DNA from: Datisca glomerata
Taxonomy: Eukaryota; Streptophyta; Magnoliopsida; Cucurbitales; Datiscaceae
Direction: 5' to 3'
Assembly (NCBI GenBank): GCA_003255025.1
Contig: QANY01011455.1
Coordinates: 638,908 to 702,907 of the forward strand
Length of the DNA: 64,000 nt
This document shows, piece by piece, positions 44,192 to 56,804 of the stretch; positions within the stretch are counted from its first letter, which is position 1, and each line of letters starts with the position of its first letter. A program made the position numbers and the translations under genes. The notes beneath the pieces are model-generated. The model searched no databases and was not told the DNA's origin. It worked only from the letters and a program-made list of their open reading frames with translations.

Positions 44192-46009
44192 TGTTAGATT
44201 GGGTTTTACAATTTGACGAAAAATTAATGATATTAAATATAAAACCTTTTCTATGATCATGCATATTTTGATAAATGTATTTAGAATAGGTAGAAACAAT
44301 TTTGTACCTCTCATGTATCAGATAACTTTTAATTTGGTGGAATCCAATTACTCGTCTCACGTTCTTCGTTCTTCGTGGGACTACAAATAATCTCACACCA
44401 ACAAGCACTTGTAGGATTCAGAAGTATATCTCACAAGGATCTTGTCAAGAACTTAGTGTGGGCTCTCAAAAGAACAAAGGAAGAAAAATAATTTTTTCCT
44501 CTTCTTCTATAGAAATCGGCAGCAACTTCTAAGGGGAGAGAAAACCTTTTTCTTGCCCTTTGCAATCACACACCGTGATTATGGTTCTGTCAACACACCT
44601 TATGAGACAACCCTTATGCCATCCCTTATATAATGATTATGGAATTTACAAATATATACCCTTATATTTTAAATTGTGAAAATATCCTCCCTACACTGCC
44701 CTCTGCAATTTTTACATATTCTCTAGAGCCAATATTGTGTTCAAACTCATCAATCCAAAATGATAAATTAAATTGATCCCTATCAATTAATTAATTTCTT
44801 TTGCTTACTAATTATCTAATAATTAAAAAATAACCAATGAAATAATTTGAAAAATTAATTTGTCTCTTCACTACTTTAGTGATGACACCCATCACATATA
44901 AGTTCGGGAAGTGTACCTTAGTCCAAAACACGTTTTTGGTCCAAGTGATGTTGTTTCTAATTCTTATCCTTACGAGCTACTTCTGAGATTGAATGGACTC
45001 ACATGAATAAAGCTATAGAATCTAAATACTCGGCGATTTTATCTCTATAAATTTCTAACTTATTTAATCTTGACATCGTACGACTCCACTATAGGTCCGA
45101 TGCCGGTAAACTCTTCATACATGCGCACTACATTTTCTGTTGGTGCAAATAAACACTTTTATTTCACAGTCCACAAAATATTTTATTATGTTACCCTTCG
45201 TGAATATCAGTAACAAGAGTGTGATGTAAAATTACCATTTTACCCCTCTTGTTATTATTTCCTTCACTCCTTTATTGATGTGAATAAAAAAGACATAATA
45301 GTGAATTGTCTCGCATAATTCGCCATGTCTTATTCATTGATTCATTTCATCAAGTACTTGGCCAGGTTTATTTATTCACACACCCATAAAGCATAAGGTG
45401 ATTGTTGCATTTTGTAATCTCACCACGAATTCCATATATGTTAATCATATAGCTCCACCATAGTTAAATCATGATCCCAACAGCCGATCTAGCAATTTGA
45501 ACTTACTCCTTTGGCTTATCAAAGACTGCAAGTAACTAAGTCAAGTTTCGTATCCACCTTAGAATTAAGGTAATCATGAAAATACCCTTAAGGTGTAATA
45601 ATTAGATTTAGAGCTAGATAAATAGTTTTGCTCCAAATAAATTTATTACTGGTCCATTCAACATGCTCTATAACATGTATAGGTCAACCGTTAGAGTCTC
45701 CACTCCCATGACCCAAGATAATCCACCTTTAGTTCAACCTAACAGTCGTAATCGGACTCGATTTCCCAATCGATCCTTAGATTACGAATAACATTCTAAA
45801 CTATTTTAGAAAAGTTTGTCTGGAAGTCACCTCTGTCTTTATTCTTCTTAAGTTGACAATAGTTCCAGGATTTAAGTAAATTATAAACACTCTTTAATTA
45901 AATAAAACTTTCATTGATTCATATAATTCAGTAACACATAAATGTCAAAGAAATAACTAAATACTCATAAATAGTTATTACACCCTACTTTATAGACACA
46001 ATTCCAACA
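44192..46009 (-). repeat. 3' LTR of Copia 2
   Basis: About 1.82 kb, TGTTAG...CCAACA on the + strand, next to the purine tract. Confidence 0.88.
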
Positions 46010-46097
46010 ATCTCCCACTTGGACTAAAGTAGACGTGTACAATATCGTATCACCATGCCCTCTAGATGACCATCGAAGACTTTAATACTTAATGTCT

Positions 46098-46720
46098 TCA
46101 GGAATTGACTGCCAGGTTGTTAACCATCGATATGTGTGTTACTACAACATCTCCACGCTGAACAATCTCTCTGATGAGGTGATACTTACGCTTTATGTGT
46201 TTGGATCTTTTGTGGCTCCTCGATTCCTTTGAGTTTTCCATAGCCCCACTGTTATCGCAATAAAATGTCATAGGTTTGTTAGATTTTGGAACAACTTCCA
46301 AAGTCTTTAGGAATTTTTAAAGCCAAACAGCCTCATTTGCAGCTTCACAAGCTACCACATACTCAGCTACCATTGTAGAATCAACAATGCAAGATTGCTT
46401 GATACTTCTCCGTACTACTGCTCCACCATTCAGGATGAACACCGTTCCTGAGGAGGACCTCCTGAAATCCTTGTCTGCTTGAAAATAAGTCGGTATAACC
46501 CACCATATTCAAGTTAGTACCTCAATACACAAGCATGTAGTTCTTCATTTTCCTAAGATACTTGAGGATATGCTTCACGAAATTCCAATGCTCGAGTCTA
46601 GGATTAGATTCAAAACGACTCACCATGCCCAGAGTGTAACGAATATTTGGCCTAGTGCAAAGTATCACATACATGAGACTTCTTACGGCTGAGGCATAGA
46701 AAATCTTTCTCATGTCTTCC
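46098..46720 (-). pseudogene. Copia 2 RNase H region
   Basis: 46713-46522 reads YASAVRSLMYVILCTRPNIR. 46301-46098 reads MTFYCDNSGAMENSKE and SKHIKRKYHLIREI. The part between is frameshifted. Confidence 0.85.
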
Positions 46721-46779
46721 TCTTCTTGAGGAGTCTAGGGAGACTGCTCCTTGGAGTCTTGCATACTGAAGCGATCCAT

Positions 46780-47650
46780 CACATTATCAATATAAGATGC
46801 TTAAGACAGTGTCAAATGTCGGTTCTTCCAATCTCAAAATATTTGAATACCTAAGACAAATACAGCTTTTCCAAGATCCTTCATATAAAATTGTTTTGTT
46901 AGCCAAACATTGACATTAGACAATTTTCCTACATCATTCCCAATGAGTAGAATATCATCCCCATACAAGACTAGAAAACCACCTTCATGTATCATCTTAT
47001 CCTCACACGGTTCATCCACTAACAATTCAAAACCAAAGCACTTGATAGTTTCATCGAATCTGATATTCCATGATTAGGTTGCTTGCTTAAGCCATAAATG
47101 GACTTCAGCAGTTCGTAAACCTTGCCCTCTTGTCCTTTTTCCATGAACCCGTCTGGTTGAGCCATATAAAAGTGCTCTTCAAGATTGCCATTCAGAAATG
47201 CAGTCTTGAAGTCTATCTGTTAGATTTCATAATCGAGGGTAGTAGCAAAGGACATAAGGATTCGGATGGACTTAAGCATGGCCACTGGTGAGAAGGTATC
47301 CTCAGTGTCAATACCTTCCTTTTGGCTGTAGCCCTTGGCTACAAGCCTAGCTTTAAATGTCTCGACATTTCTATTTGGACATCTCTTCTACTCATAAATC
47401 TATTTACACCCTACGATTTTTACCCATTCACTAGGATCTACTAGCTTCCAGACTTTGTTTGAGTACATCGATTATTTCTCAACATTCGTGTTGTCTTGAC
47501 ATAGGTTTGCTTCAGGACCAACCATAGCCTGTGACTTGGAAAAGGTTCATCATGATCCTTATCTGAGACTGTTATCAAGGCATCTCCATAAGACATGTAC
47601 CTATAAGGTTATCTCACAACCCTCTCACTAGGTCAAGGCGACATAGGCTC
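46780..47650 (-). pseudogene. Copia 2 reverse transcriptase region with YGDD
   Basis: 47025-46834 contains LVLYGDDILLIGNDVGKL. The usual YMDD is YGDD here (46954-46965). The catalytic aspartates remain but the second position changed from Met to Gly. Upstream blocks are broken by stops. Confidence 0.85.
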
Positions 47651-47656
47651 CATCCT

Positions 47657-48540
47657 CTATTGTGGTTCTTCCATCATTGAATCGTGAACATGCCCTGATT
47701 GGGGCGTCGGTGTCCTCCCACTCAATAATTCCTCTAGCACAAGTGTCCTTCTTAGCTTTACACTTCTTATATAGTCTTCCTCAATAAAATGTACATTTGT
47801 GCTAACGAATGTTTTCTTGACGGTCGGACTATAAAAGACGTATCCCTTCGTTCCCTTTGGATATCCTACAAACAATCATAATTCTGATCGACTGGACAAC
47901 TTGCCTGTCTTCAGTCTTAGTACATGTGCCAGACATCCCTATATCCTAAGATAACTTACGAATGACTTTAGTCCCCTCCATCTTTCATATGACGTGCTAG
48001 GCACCATCTTTAATGGAACTTAGTTTAGAATGTATGTTGTTGTTTCCAAGGAATATCCCCAGATCGAATCTAGGAGGAGTGAGTAACTCATCATGGATCT
48101 AATCATATCCATCGAAGTTTGATTTCTTCTCTCTGACACATTATTCTATTCTGGAGTGGCAGTTGTTGTAAGCTCAGAAAGAATACCTTCTTCTTTTAGA
48201 AAGTCTTAGAACTCTCTTAGCAATTACTCTCCACCATGATCGGATTGTTGTGTTTTGATTTGTTTCTCTAATATCTTCTCAACCAGAGCCTTGTACTCTT
48301 TGAACTTTTCAAAGGTTTCAAAATTTTTATGCATTTGATAAACGTGTTCAAAATGCAAGTACTCATCAGTGAAGGTTACAAAATATTCATAACCTCCTCT
48401 TGCTTGGATATTCAATGGCCCACATACATCACTATGTATGAGTTTGAGTCATTGAGTGGCTCTTTCACCCTTCGCTAAAAAGGGTCTCTTGGTCATTTTA
48501 TCTTCTATGCAGGATTCACATGTGGGTAGTCATCCCACAT
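47657..48540 (-). pseudogene. Copia 2 integrase remnant
   Basis: 48415-48224 has YEYFVTFTDEYLHFEHVY, where the second Asp of the TDD word reads Glu. 47875-47657 has MFVGYPKGTKGYVFYSP. Confidence 0.85.
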
Positions 48541-49034
48541 TTAAAGTTTGCAATGGACAAGTCTTTTAATCCTGTCTAGGCTAACATGCCTAAGATGTAA
48601 GTGCTACAAGTAGGTTAGATCAATTGAGTCAGACTTCAACATTTTTACTATCCCTTTGTAAATCAGTATTTACTTCAGTGTCACATATCATTGGAACTTT
48701 TAGTTTTACATAAAATAAGTTATTTATCAACCGTGCAGTGGCAATTAAGCAATCATTTCTAAAAATACCAACATCATAGAAAATTCTTGCTCAATTAAAC
48801 TAGCTACTAATATGTTTTTCCCAAAAACTGGAATATAACAAACATGATGTAAAACCAAATAACTGTTATCAAATGACAATTTAATACTTCCAACTGATAT
48901 AGCCGATACTAGTGATCTATTCCCCTAACAGAAACTGAACTCGCCTAAGATACCTCCTTGAGATAGCCCAAGCATTTTCATTTCCAATGGCCAGTGACTC
49001 CACAATGATGATACTTGTCTTTCAACTTTTCCAC

Positions 49035-49660
49035 CTATCTAGTGCCCTTCCCTTTTGCAGCTTTCAAGTTCTGCTTCTTAGCTTTCTTTGGACCTCTCTT
49101 GTATTTCTTTTTGGCACTAGAGGTGGAAGGCTTACTTTCAGTAAAGTTTGTCTCTCCAGTCTTCCTCTCACCCTTCAAAAATAGGGTCTTAACAGCTTGC
49201 AATTCCTTCATAAGCTCTAAAAGCAAGTACCTCAACTTATTCATCGAATAATTAAATTTGAAGTTTTCAAAAGTGTATGGTAGGGTCTCAAGGATCATAT
49301 CAACTTGAATCTCGCCATCTACCTCATCACCCATGATCTACATCTCATTCAGATCACTAATGATCAGCGTCATGTGTTCTCTGACAAGAGTTCCAAGTTT
49401 CATCCGGCAGTTCATGAAGTTTCACACAACATCATATCAGTGGCGGTTTCCATGTTTTGATGCCAAGATGTAACACCTGACAATCTAATCAGAATGCAAC
49501 CAAGAAGCATAGGTATCATTTTTCTCTTGAGTCGATTCAGCACTAGGCTTAAGGGGACAAGGGGTAGTGAGTATTAACTTGTGCTTTTCTACCATCAGCA
49601 CGATATCAAGATTATGTTCCAATCTACGTAATTTTCACTAGTAAGTTTGTTTGCATTTAA
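49035..49660 (-). pseudogene. Copia 2 gag remnant
   Basis: 49334-49035 holds VDMILETLPYTFENFKFN and the Lys-rich tail. Upstream (to about 49660) matches the Copia 1 gag core, with a deletion near 49430 and several stops. Confidence 0.82.
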
Positions 49661-50869
49661 GATCGTTGAGAGTGGGGATAGTGACATGATTAATGAAAAG
49701 AATAGATAAAATGGTGTAAATAAATACTCAATCATTTGAGAAAGTATGATCCATGATGCAAATACTTAAATATTTAAAAAACCAATAAAAATATTTCTTT
49801 CATAATGTTACGATCAACAATGATAACTTGTCTCATCTAAGGACAACGGCCAAGCTACCTCCTATCACATCGTGACTCTTCTTGTTTGGCTAACGTTTCT
49901 CACAATATCACTACATCTTGCTTAACCAATCACCAATGGTTTTGGTTACCTTATCCCATTGAGTAGCTCCTATGAGAGATTCCAATGTGCTTCGGTCCAA
50001 ATGTTTAACCAACGCATCAGATTTAAAGGTTTCTATGAACTAACAGTCCGTCTAGGAATAGTCTTGCCTCACCACTTTCTTTACAAGCATTAGCTTCTCA
50101 AGCAACTTGATAACTCAAATCGACACGATTCCCAAGTTTCTCCCATTGAAGAGACGACGGTAGGGTGACTCTAAACCAATCCTCTTGCCACTATCAAGTT
50201 TCCGTTTGGCACATTGGGAATGTTTCAACGTAAGCAACCCTCCCACTTAGTGTCTGAAAAAATGGATTTTCTTTGTTTTTTCAAAGAAATATATATCTTT
50301 TTATAGATTTGAAAAAATAAACAAATTTTGAAAATTATAAACTTTTATAGAATTTAAATCACAATTTAAAATTTATAACTTTTATAAAATTCACACTGTA
50401 TTTAAATTATAACTCATTATAAATTGAAACTACAATGATGCATGTACATGTTACATGACATTTTGATATTGGCATATTCTTATTTCTATATGTCATTTTA
50501 TATGATGATATGAGATTAATAATTAATCATTCATTCAAAATTAACCTCTCTATGACTCATTTCTAATTTCAACACATAAAAAGAATAATAAATAAATTTG
50601 AGTAATTTGAATACTAATCTTCATGCCGTCTCTAATCTTCTCCTTCTTCTTCAGAAAGTCCCACCGATTTGTAAGTCTTTACAAAAGTCCAATCCCCTTT
50701 TCGAAATTCAAATTTTAAGTTAAAATTTAATTTTTCCAATAACTTTTACTTTGATAAATAAATTACCAACTAAATTAATCAATTGATTTAATTTTAAAAA
50801 CAATTTATAAAATAAGTTCCAATTAATTAGTGTTGACAAATTACCAAATTAAATAAAAATAATTTACTG

Positions 50870-51220
50870 GATTGGGCAAAACCCAAAGGTTTTCCTAAAC
50901 CTAAAAGTTTTCAAAACCTCAAGTTTTCCTAAACCCTAAAGTTTTCAAAACTCAAAGTTTCTTAAACCCTAAAGTTTCTGAAAACTCAAGGCTTCCTAAA
51001 TCTGAAAGTTTCCAAAATTCATGGTTTCTTAAACCCTAAAGTTTCAAAAACTCAAGGTTTCCTAAACCCTAAAGTTTCCAAAATCTTAAGGTTTCCTAAT
51101 CCTTATGGTTTCCTAAACCATAATTAGGAAACCTTGAGATTTCCTAAATCCTAAAGTTCCAAAATCTTAAGGTTTCCTAATTCCTATGGTTTCCTAAACC
51201 GTAATTAGGAAACCTACGGC
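50870..51220. repeat. Telomere-like repeats in the Copia 2 leader
   Basis: About 350 bp of TTTCCTAAACCCTAAAGTTTCCAAAA-type units (roughly 34-bp dimers), twice as long as the run in Copia 1. It ends with the inverted motif GGTTTCCTAA...TTAGGAAACC, repeated near 51110 and 51190. Confidence 0.8.
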
Positions 51221-51582
51221 GATGAGCGATGACGACAAGCAGCAGCGTGGGGCAGCAGGCGATGGCACGACGCTATGAAAAGCGGAGGCGGTGATGGTGC
51301 CGAACGATGCGATGAACGATGACGTATTTTGCGACACCGGATTTACATGGAATTTAAAAATATAACTTTTTCAAAAATTAAATTACATCAAATCCTATGC
51401 CTCAATTTTGACGGACATCAATTCTACAATTGACAATAAACACCTAGAGCCAATCGATCAGTATCCATTCATAAAACACATTCAAACATATTTTGAATCT
51501 ACCATACAAAAATATATGCCAATATCACCACATCCATTGATACATACGTCAAATTACTAAATACAAAAAATCAAGAACCAAA

Positions 51583-51596
51583 GGCTCTGATACCAA
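51583..51596 (-). promoter_or_regulatory. Primer binding site of Copia 2
   Basis: The - strand reads TTGGTATCAGAGCC, the standard initiator Met tRNA site. Confidence 0.92.
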
Positions 51597-51597
51597 T

Positions 51598-53436
51598 TGT
51601 TGGATCGGGTTTTAAAATTTGACAAAAAATAAATGAACCACGAACGGTTCATGGGTGGAAAATAAAAAAATCACAATAAAAATGTAATCATATTAAATAT
51701 AAAACCTTGTCTATGATCATACGTATTTCGATAAACATATTTAGAATAGGTATAAATAATTTTATACCTTTCTTGTATCAGAGAAATTCTGACTTGGTGG
51801 AATCCAATTAGTCATCTCACGTTCTCTGTTCTTCGCAGGACTTCAAATAATCTTCACACCAACAACCACTCATATGATTCAGAAGTATATCTCAGGACGT
51901 CGTCAAGAACTGAATGTGGGCTCTCAAAACAACAAAGGAAGAAAAATATTTTTTTCTTCTTCCTCTATAGAAATCGGCGGCAACATCTAGGGGAGATAAC
52001 CTTTTTCTTGCTCTCTGTAATCACACACAATGATTAGGGTTATGTCAACACACATTAAGAGGAAACCCTAATTTCATCCCTTATATAATGATTACGGAGT
52101 TTACACATGTGCTCTTATATTGTAAATTACTGAAAATCTCTTCCCTACACTGCCCTCTGCGATTTTTACATCTTCCCTGGGGCCAATAATATGTTCAAAT
52201 TCATCAATCCAAATAGATAAATTAAATTGATCCCTACCAATTAATTAATTAATTTCTTTTATTTACTAATTATCCAATAATTAGAAATAACCAATTAATT
52301 AATTTGAATATTAATTTTTCTCTTCACTACTTTAGTGATGAAACCCATCACATATGGGTTCGGGAAGTGTACCTTAGTCCAAAATCTGTGTTTGGTCCAA
52401 GTGATGTTGTTTCTCATTCTTATCCTTAAAAGCTACTTCTGAGACCGAATGGATCAACATGAATAAAGTTATATAGGTTAAACACTCGACGAATTTATCT
52501 CCATAATTCCCAACTTATTTAATCCTGACATCATACGACTCCACTATAGGTTCGATGCCGAATCAACTCTCGATTCATGCGCGCTAAATTTTCTGTTGGT
52601 GTAAATAAACACTTTTATTTCACAGTCCATAGAATATTTTATTATGTTACCCTTCATGAATATCAGTAACAAGAGTGTGATGTAAAATTATCATTTTACC
52701 CCTCTAATTGTTATTTCCTTAATTTCTTTATTGACTGTGAATAAGGAAGACATAACAGCGAATTGTCTCGCACAGTTTACCATGTTTTATTCAATGATTC
52801 ATTTCATCGAGTACCCAGCTAGGATTATTTATTCACACACCCATCATTAAAGTATAAGTGATATTGTTGCATTCTGCAATCACGCAACTCCAACATAGTT
52901 AAATCACGATCTCAACAACCGAGGTATTGGCCAGTAATTTGAACTCACTCCTTTGGCATATCAAAATATGCAAGTAACAAAATCAAGTTTCATATCCACC
53001 CCAGGATTAAGGTAATCACAAAAATATCTTTAATGTGTAATAATTAGATTTAGAGCTAGATAAACTGTTTTGCTCCAAACTAATTTGTTACTGGTTTATT
53101 CAACATGTTCTATAACATGTTTGGGTTAACCGTTAGAGCCTCCACTCACATGCCGTAAGACCGGCATCTTTTGGTTCAACTTAATAGTCGTAATTGGACT
53201 TGATTTTCTTGTTGATCCTTAAACTATGAATAACATCCTAAACTATTTTTGAGGAGTTTCTTTGGAAGATCCGTCCATCTTTACTCTTCTTACGTTGATA
53301 ATATTTCTAGGTCTTAAGTAAATTATAAATGCACATTAACTAAAGGAAAACTTTCATTGATTCATAAAATTCAGTAGTTTTAGATAAATGTCAGAGAAAT
53401 AATTAAATACTCAATGTTATGGACACAATTCCAACA
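51598..53436 (-). repeat. 5' LTR of Copia 2
   Basis: About 1.84 kb, TGTTGG...CCAACA, matching 44192-46009. Confidence 0.88.
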
Positions 53437-54693
53437 TGCACAATCTCATGCTTTGGCGTTGGTCATTCTGAAGAAGACCACTTTCTCTACTCCGAACTAA
53501 GGGAGGCCACAATGGAAGGCTCGTAGTCTTTGTGGCTCCCTCAAGGTGACAGTATCTAAGGGTTCCTGTTAGCCCCGAGACTTGTTATGTACATATTATG
53601 GTATGTCCCCGAAAACGAGTGGACTCCTCATTCCTAGAGCTACATCTTCACATCAATGGTGGGGCCTCTCGAGCTCCACATTCTACTTATGGGAAGATAT
53701 GGGTTTCTCTCGACACTTTCCCCTTGGCTATTTTGGGAGGGGTGATATCGGTCACCCCGTCCTTCCGAGTCCTTTTGTGTGTCATCTCTTGGGCGACTGG
53801 CTACCCACTAGGTCCTTCCTCTTTGTTGGCTTATCCAATTTGCTTGGAGGTGTCAGAGGTGGGGGATTAATGTGCCCCTCCCCCTTATGAATTCCTGGTT
53901 CTCTTAGAGACTCAGTAAAAAGAAACTTGACCACCCCCATTTCTTTAACAAGGAACCGGGTGAGGTTTAGGTGATAGGGCCGCACGTCACTTTTGACAGG
54001 GTTCACCGTCCTTCCATTTTCCCCGAGATGGGATGTAGGGCCAAGAACTTTGTGACCTAGGCCCATTTATCTATGTCGTGTGGTTTTCACTGATGCATGA
54101 GCATAGTAGAAGTCTTGGTTTCCAAAGGTATACCAAAAATTCCATGCAGATTGTGGCTTGTTGGAACTTCCTTCCCTTATTTGCGGTCGCTTATATTGAT
54201 TCCAGAAGGTTCTTAGGAGGCCTTCGTCTTCTATACTCCTCCTTCATCTTTCAGGGATATCCCCAACTAGAACCTCGAGGGAGGGAGGGCCTATCCACCT
54301 ACAATCTGGCTTCGCCCTGATCCGCGTTTTCCCTAAGGGTAACACTCTCTCCATGTTAGGAGGTTGTGTTGCCCTTCCCTGGGTAGTTTCTCCTCGAGGT
54401 GCTGTGGGTGCCTGACAATTTTGCTAGTAGAATTTTGAGTTGAGGGGAAGGACCATTTCCACGCAAGAGACTACTATAGCTAAGTGGAGGATAACAGATT
54501 TCCCCTTTTTGACGGGTGATCATGGAGATGGTAGGGAGTTCTTCTCCCAGTGGGGGAAGGGAGGGTCTTTCCCCTCGTCCTAAACTTCGTCAGTATGGGA
54601 TACATGACTAATTTTCTCCTTGAGGGAGAGAAGGGATTCTAAATGCTTGGAACAGGGATGGTTTTGCAGTCGTTCCCACAGACGGCGCCAACT
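53437..54693. other. Anonymous internal sequence of the old host element
   Basis: More GC-rich than its surroundings, with short open frames on both strands (for example 53582-53890 +, 53782-54066 -). None matches a protein that I recognise. It lies directly downstream of the PBS-like site, where gag would be expected in an autonomous element. Confidence 0.45.
54673..54691 (-). promoter_or_regulatory. Gypsy-type primer binding site
   Basis: The - strand reads TGGCGCCGTCTGTGGGAAC, a PBS/leader word common in plant Gypsy elements. It sets the - orientation of the old host element and its 5' LTR at about 54694-55448. Confidence 0.7.
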
Positions 54694-55448
54694 ATTTCAA
54701 CCTGAAAACTTCCCCAGTAATTTTCCTTATAATCTCCCATTGGGGTGGTGCTCCACTTCAAGTGACGGTTTTGGTCAAAGACCATTACGATGACCTTCAT
54801 ACAATTTTCCCTCCAAATGGAGCTCCTTGTGTCCTTCAAGTCTGCAAAAATACAAACAAGGAACTCCAAGACGAGGAGAACCAGGGGGTTAGAGGTGGTT
54901 TCCTCATCGAAGAGCCTCCCCGATGCTTAGGTCAATCGATGTTCGATATCTTGGCATTATTTTTTATAGGGGAGAATAGTCATACCTTTTTTCCTTTGTA
55001 GATGGTCTTATTTATTATCCAGTTCCTGCGTTGAAGAGTGCGTGTCGAAGGAGCTTCTCGAGTGGCCGGACGAAGTGTGTCGATGACGCCTTGTGGTATG
55101 TCGCTTGTCTGGTGATAGGATGGGGGAGGCATAAAGCTAGTGGTCATTAAATGTTGATGCGTTATTGAAGTGACCAGACAGAGGTTGATTTGATATTCTG
55201 CAGCGGCATTGAGACCCGTTTGGCGCTACTTTCGGCGTGCGATGATGATACTTTGCTTAGGATTACTTGAGCTCTCTCCATGAGCTATGTCCCTATTTTC
55301 ACATGTGCCCGGATTTACACAACCCATGTTTCCTTAAGAATGATCAGAGAAGGTCGATCCTTCTTTAAAACTTTCCTCTGTTGCAAATTTCTCCACGTGG
55401 CATGTCACATGTTGCTGAGTTGTTGGTGCTTGGAAAACACCCATAACA
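54694..55448 (-). repeat. Probable 5' LTR of the old Gypsy-like element
   Basis: Bounded by the primer site on one side and TGTTATGGG (- strand, from 55448) on the other. 55168-55358 matches 31703-31896. The exact 3' border is uncertain. Confidence 0.5.
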
Positions 55449-55758
55449 CATATTAAAATTTATATAATGCTTTATTTTTCAATTAAATAAAAATATTCTA
55501 CATTGATATTTATTTTACACACATATATACATATATTAGAAAGATGAAAAGCCTATTTTCTTAATCATAAAAAGTTAAAAAGATTCATATGCACCGGTTA
55601 TATGTTAGTATCCATATAACTTTTACACATGAAAAATATAATCATAACCTAATGCTAAAATTATTTATAATCATGTATATTTATTTACAAAATGAATAGA
55701 GATACCAAAAAGTTTTGAGATGAATATCATGGAATGTTTGGTAGTGACACTTGGCAAA
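55449..55758. other. AT-rich spacer between two Gypsy elements
   Basis: No coding frame or repeat recognised. Confidence 0.4.
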
Positions 55759-55800
55759 CGTTGAGTATGACACTTGGCACAATATTGAATGTGCATACTC

Positions 55801-55844
<44 letters not shown>

Positions 55845-56218
55845 TGTAAATGATTTTTTGAGTGAGGGAAGAATCAATTACGAATGAACAGAATTAATAA
55901 AGTTTGAGAGAGTGAGAAGAATAAGAACTCAATAGTTTAAGAGCTTGTATTCGATTGATTCTTGTGAGGTGATGCACACCCCTATTTATACATAAATTTC
56001 ACAATAAAGATTACAACAAATTACCCATATTCCGTAACCGATAGAGGGAAACTGATAAGCTTTAAAAAAGAATATTCCCAAATTAAGTCCTTATCTTAAC
56101 TGCCTAGTTGATCCTACGGTTCTCATTGTTTCTCTCCTTTTCATTAATTCTTCAGTCTAGATCTTGTCACGTGTAAGATTGGATTTAGTCTGTTCATTGG
56201 GCCCGATTATACTCAACA
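55759..56218 (-). repeat. Probable 3' LTR of the right-hand Tat-type Gypsy element
   Basis: On the + strand it begins CGTTGAGTAT and ends ATACTCAACA, a 10-bp inverted repeat with one mismatch. Reading the - strand, TATAAATA at 55990-55983 sits in a promoter-like context (GTATAAATAGGGGTG), as in an LTR. An (AT)n run at about 55803-55838 lies inside. The tract just before its 5' end is only weakly purine-rich, so the assignment is tentative. Confidence 0.5.
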
Positions 56219-56804
56219 AAATTTCATTCATTGAGGTGTAATGATTGTCACCTCTGTTGTCACGTCTTCGTTTCTCGCTACTCGCGTGATGACCTGTTTT
56301 AATGGCCTGCAATAATTAATTTGTTTGTCGCATCGTTTCCCGTTCTCACTGATGTGCTTCTAAAAAATGCTTAATGCGTTCCCCTAGGTAACTTTTTTAT
56401 TGTTTTCCGTGACTCATCATTTTTCTTTGTCATTACATCTCCTTTTTTTCAACTGATATTTATTGGAAACACGCGATGTGACCTTCAAATCTTTATTCTG
56501 CTAGAGTACACCTCCCTTATCTTCTAGTTGTCACCTTTTCATTCATCCGTGCTCATGACGATTCATCCCCTTGTACTGTCAGTTACATATGTTCAAAAGA
56601 TTTTCCACATTCAGGTGCTTTCAGGAGTCCCTTCACTACCCTCTTTCAAGAATTAAATATTTTCATTTCTCATTGGCGCCAGTGGTTTATTTAAGGACTC
56701 TCTTTATCCATTTATTCTTCACGTTTCATCTTTGTTCTTGTAAGTCCTCCCCTGCTTCTCCTTTCTTCTCTTTGCTTCTTCTGGTTTTAATATCTTCTAG
56801 GGCC

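Larger units (their letters stand above)
44192..53436 (-). mobile_element. Copia LTR retrotransposon 2, sibling of Copia 1
   Basis: Same family, orientation and layout as Copia 1. 5' LTR 53436-51598, primer site TTGGTATCAGAGCC at 51596-51583, leader with telomere-like repeats, gag near 49.0-49.7 kb, integrase, RT, RNase H, purine tract AGTGGGAGAT at 46019-46010, 3' LTR 46009-44192. A 5-bp GCACA occurs at 44186-44190 and 53438-53442, leaving one extra base between each copy and the LTR end. Coding is more decayed than in Copia 1. Confidence 0.92.
31700..55448 (-). mobile_element. Old Gypsy-like, possibly non-autonomous LTR element, split by two Copia insertions
   Basis: Pieces: 31700-33744, 43203-44191 and 53437-55448. 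About 31703-31896 and 55168-55358 match at roughly three-quarters identity in the same orientation, as expected for two LTR copies. At 54673-54691 the - strand reads TGGCGCCGTCTGTGGGAAC, a primer-site word common in plant Gypsy elements, so the right LTR (about 54694-55448) is the 5' LTR. The left copy is truncated near 31700. I see no gag or pol in the three pieces, only tandem repeats and anonymous sequence, so it may be a LARD-like derivative. Confidence 0.5.

Noticed and set aside
50870..51220. A true interstitial telomere
   Set aside because: CCCTAAA words are spaced irregularly inside larger units and occur at the same place in two Copia leaders, so they belong to the element.
53582..54320. 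Open frames in the old host element (53582-53890 and others)
   Set aside because: No recognisable motif; competing frames on both strands; probably chance in GC-richer DNA.
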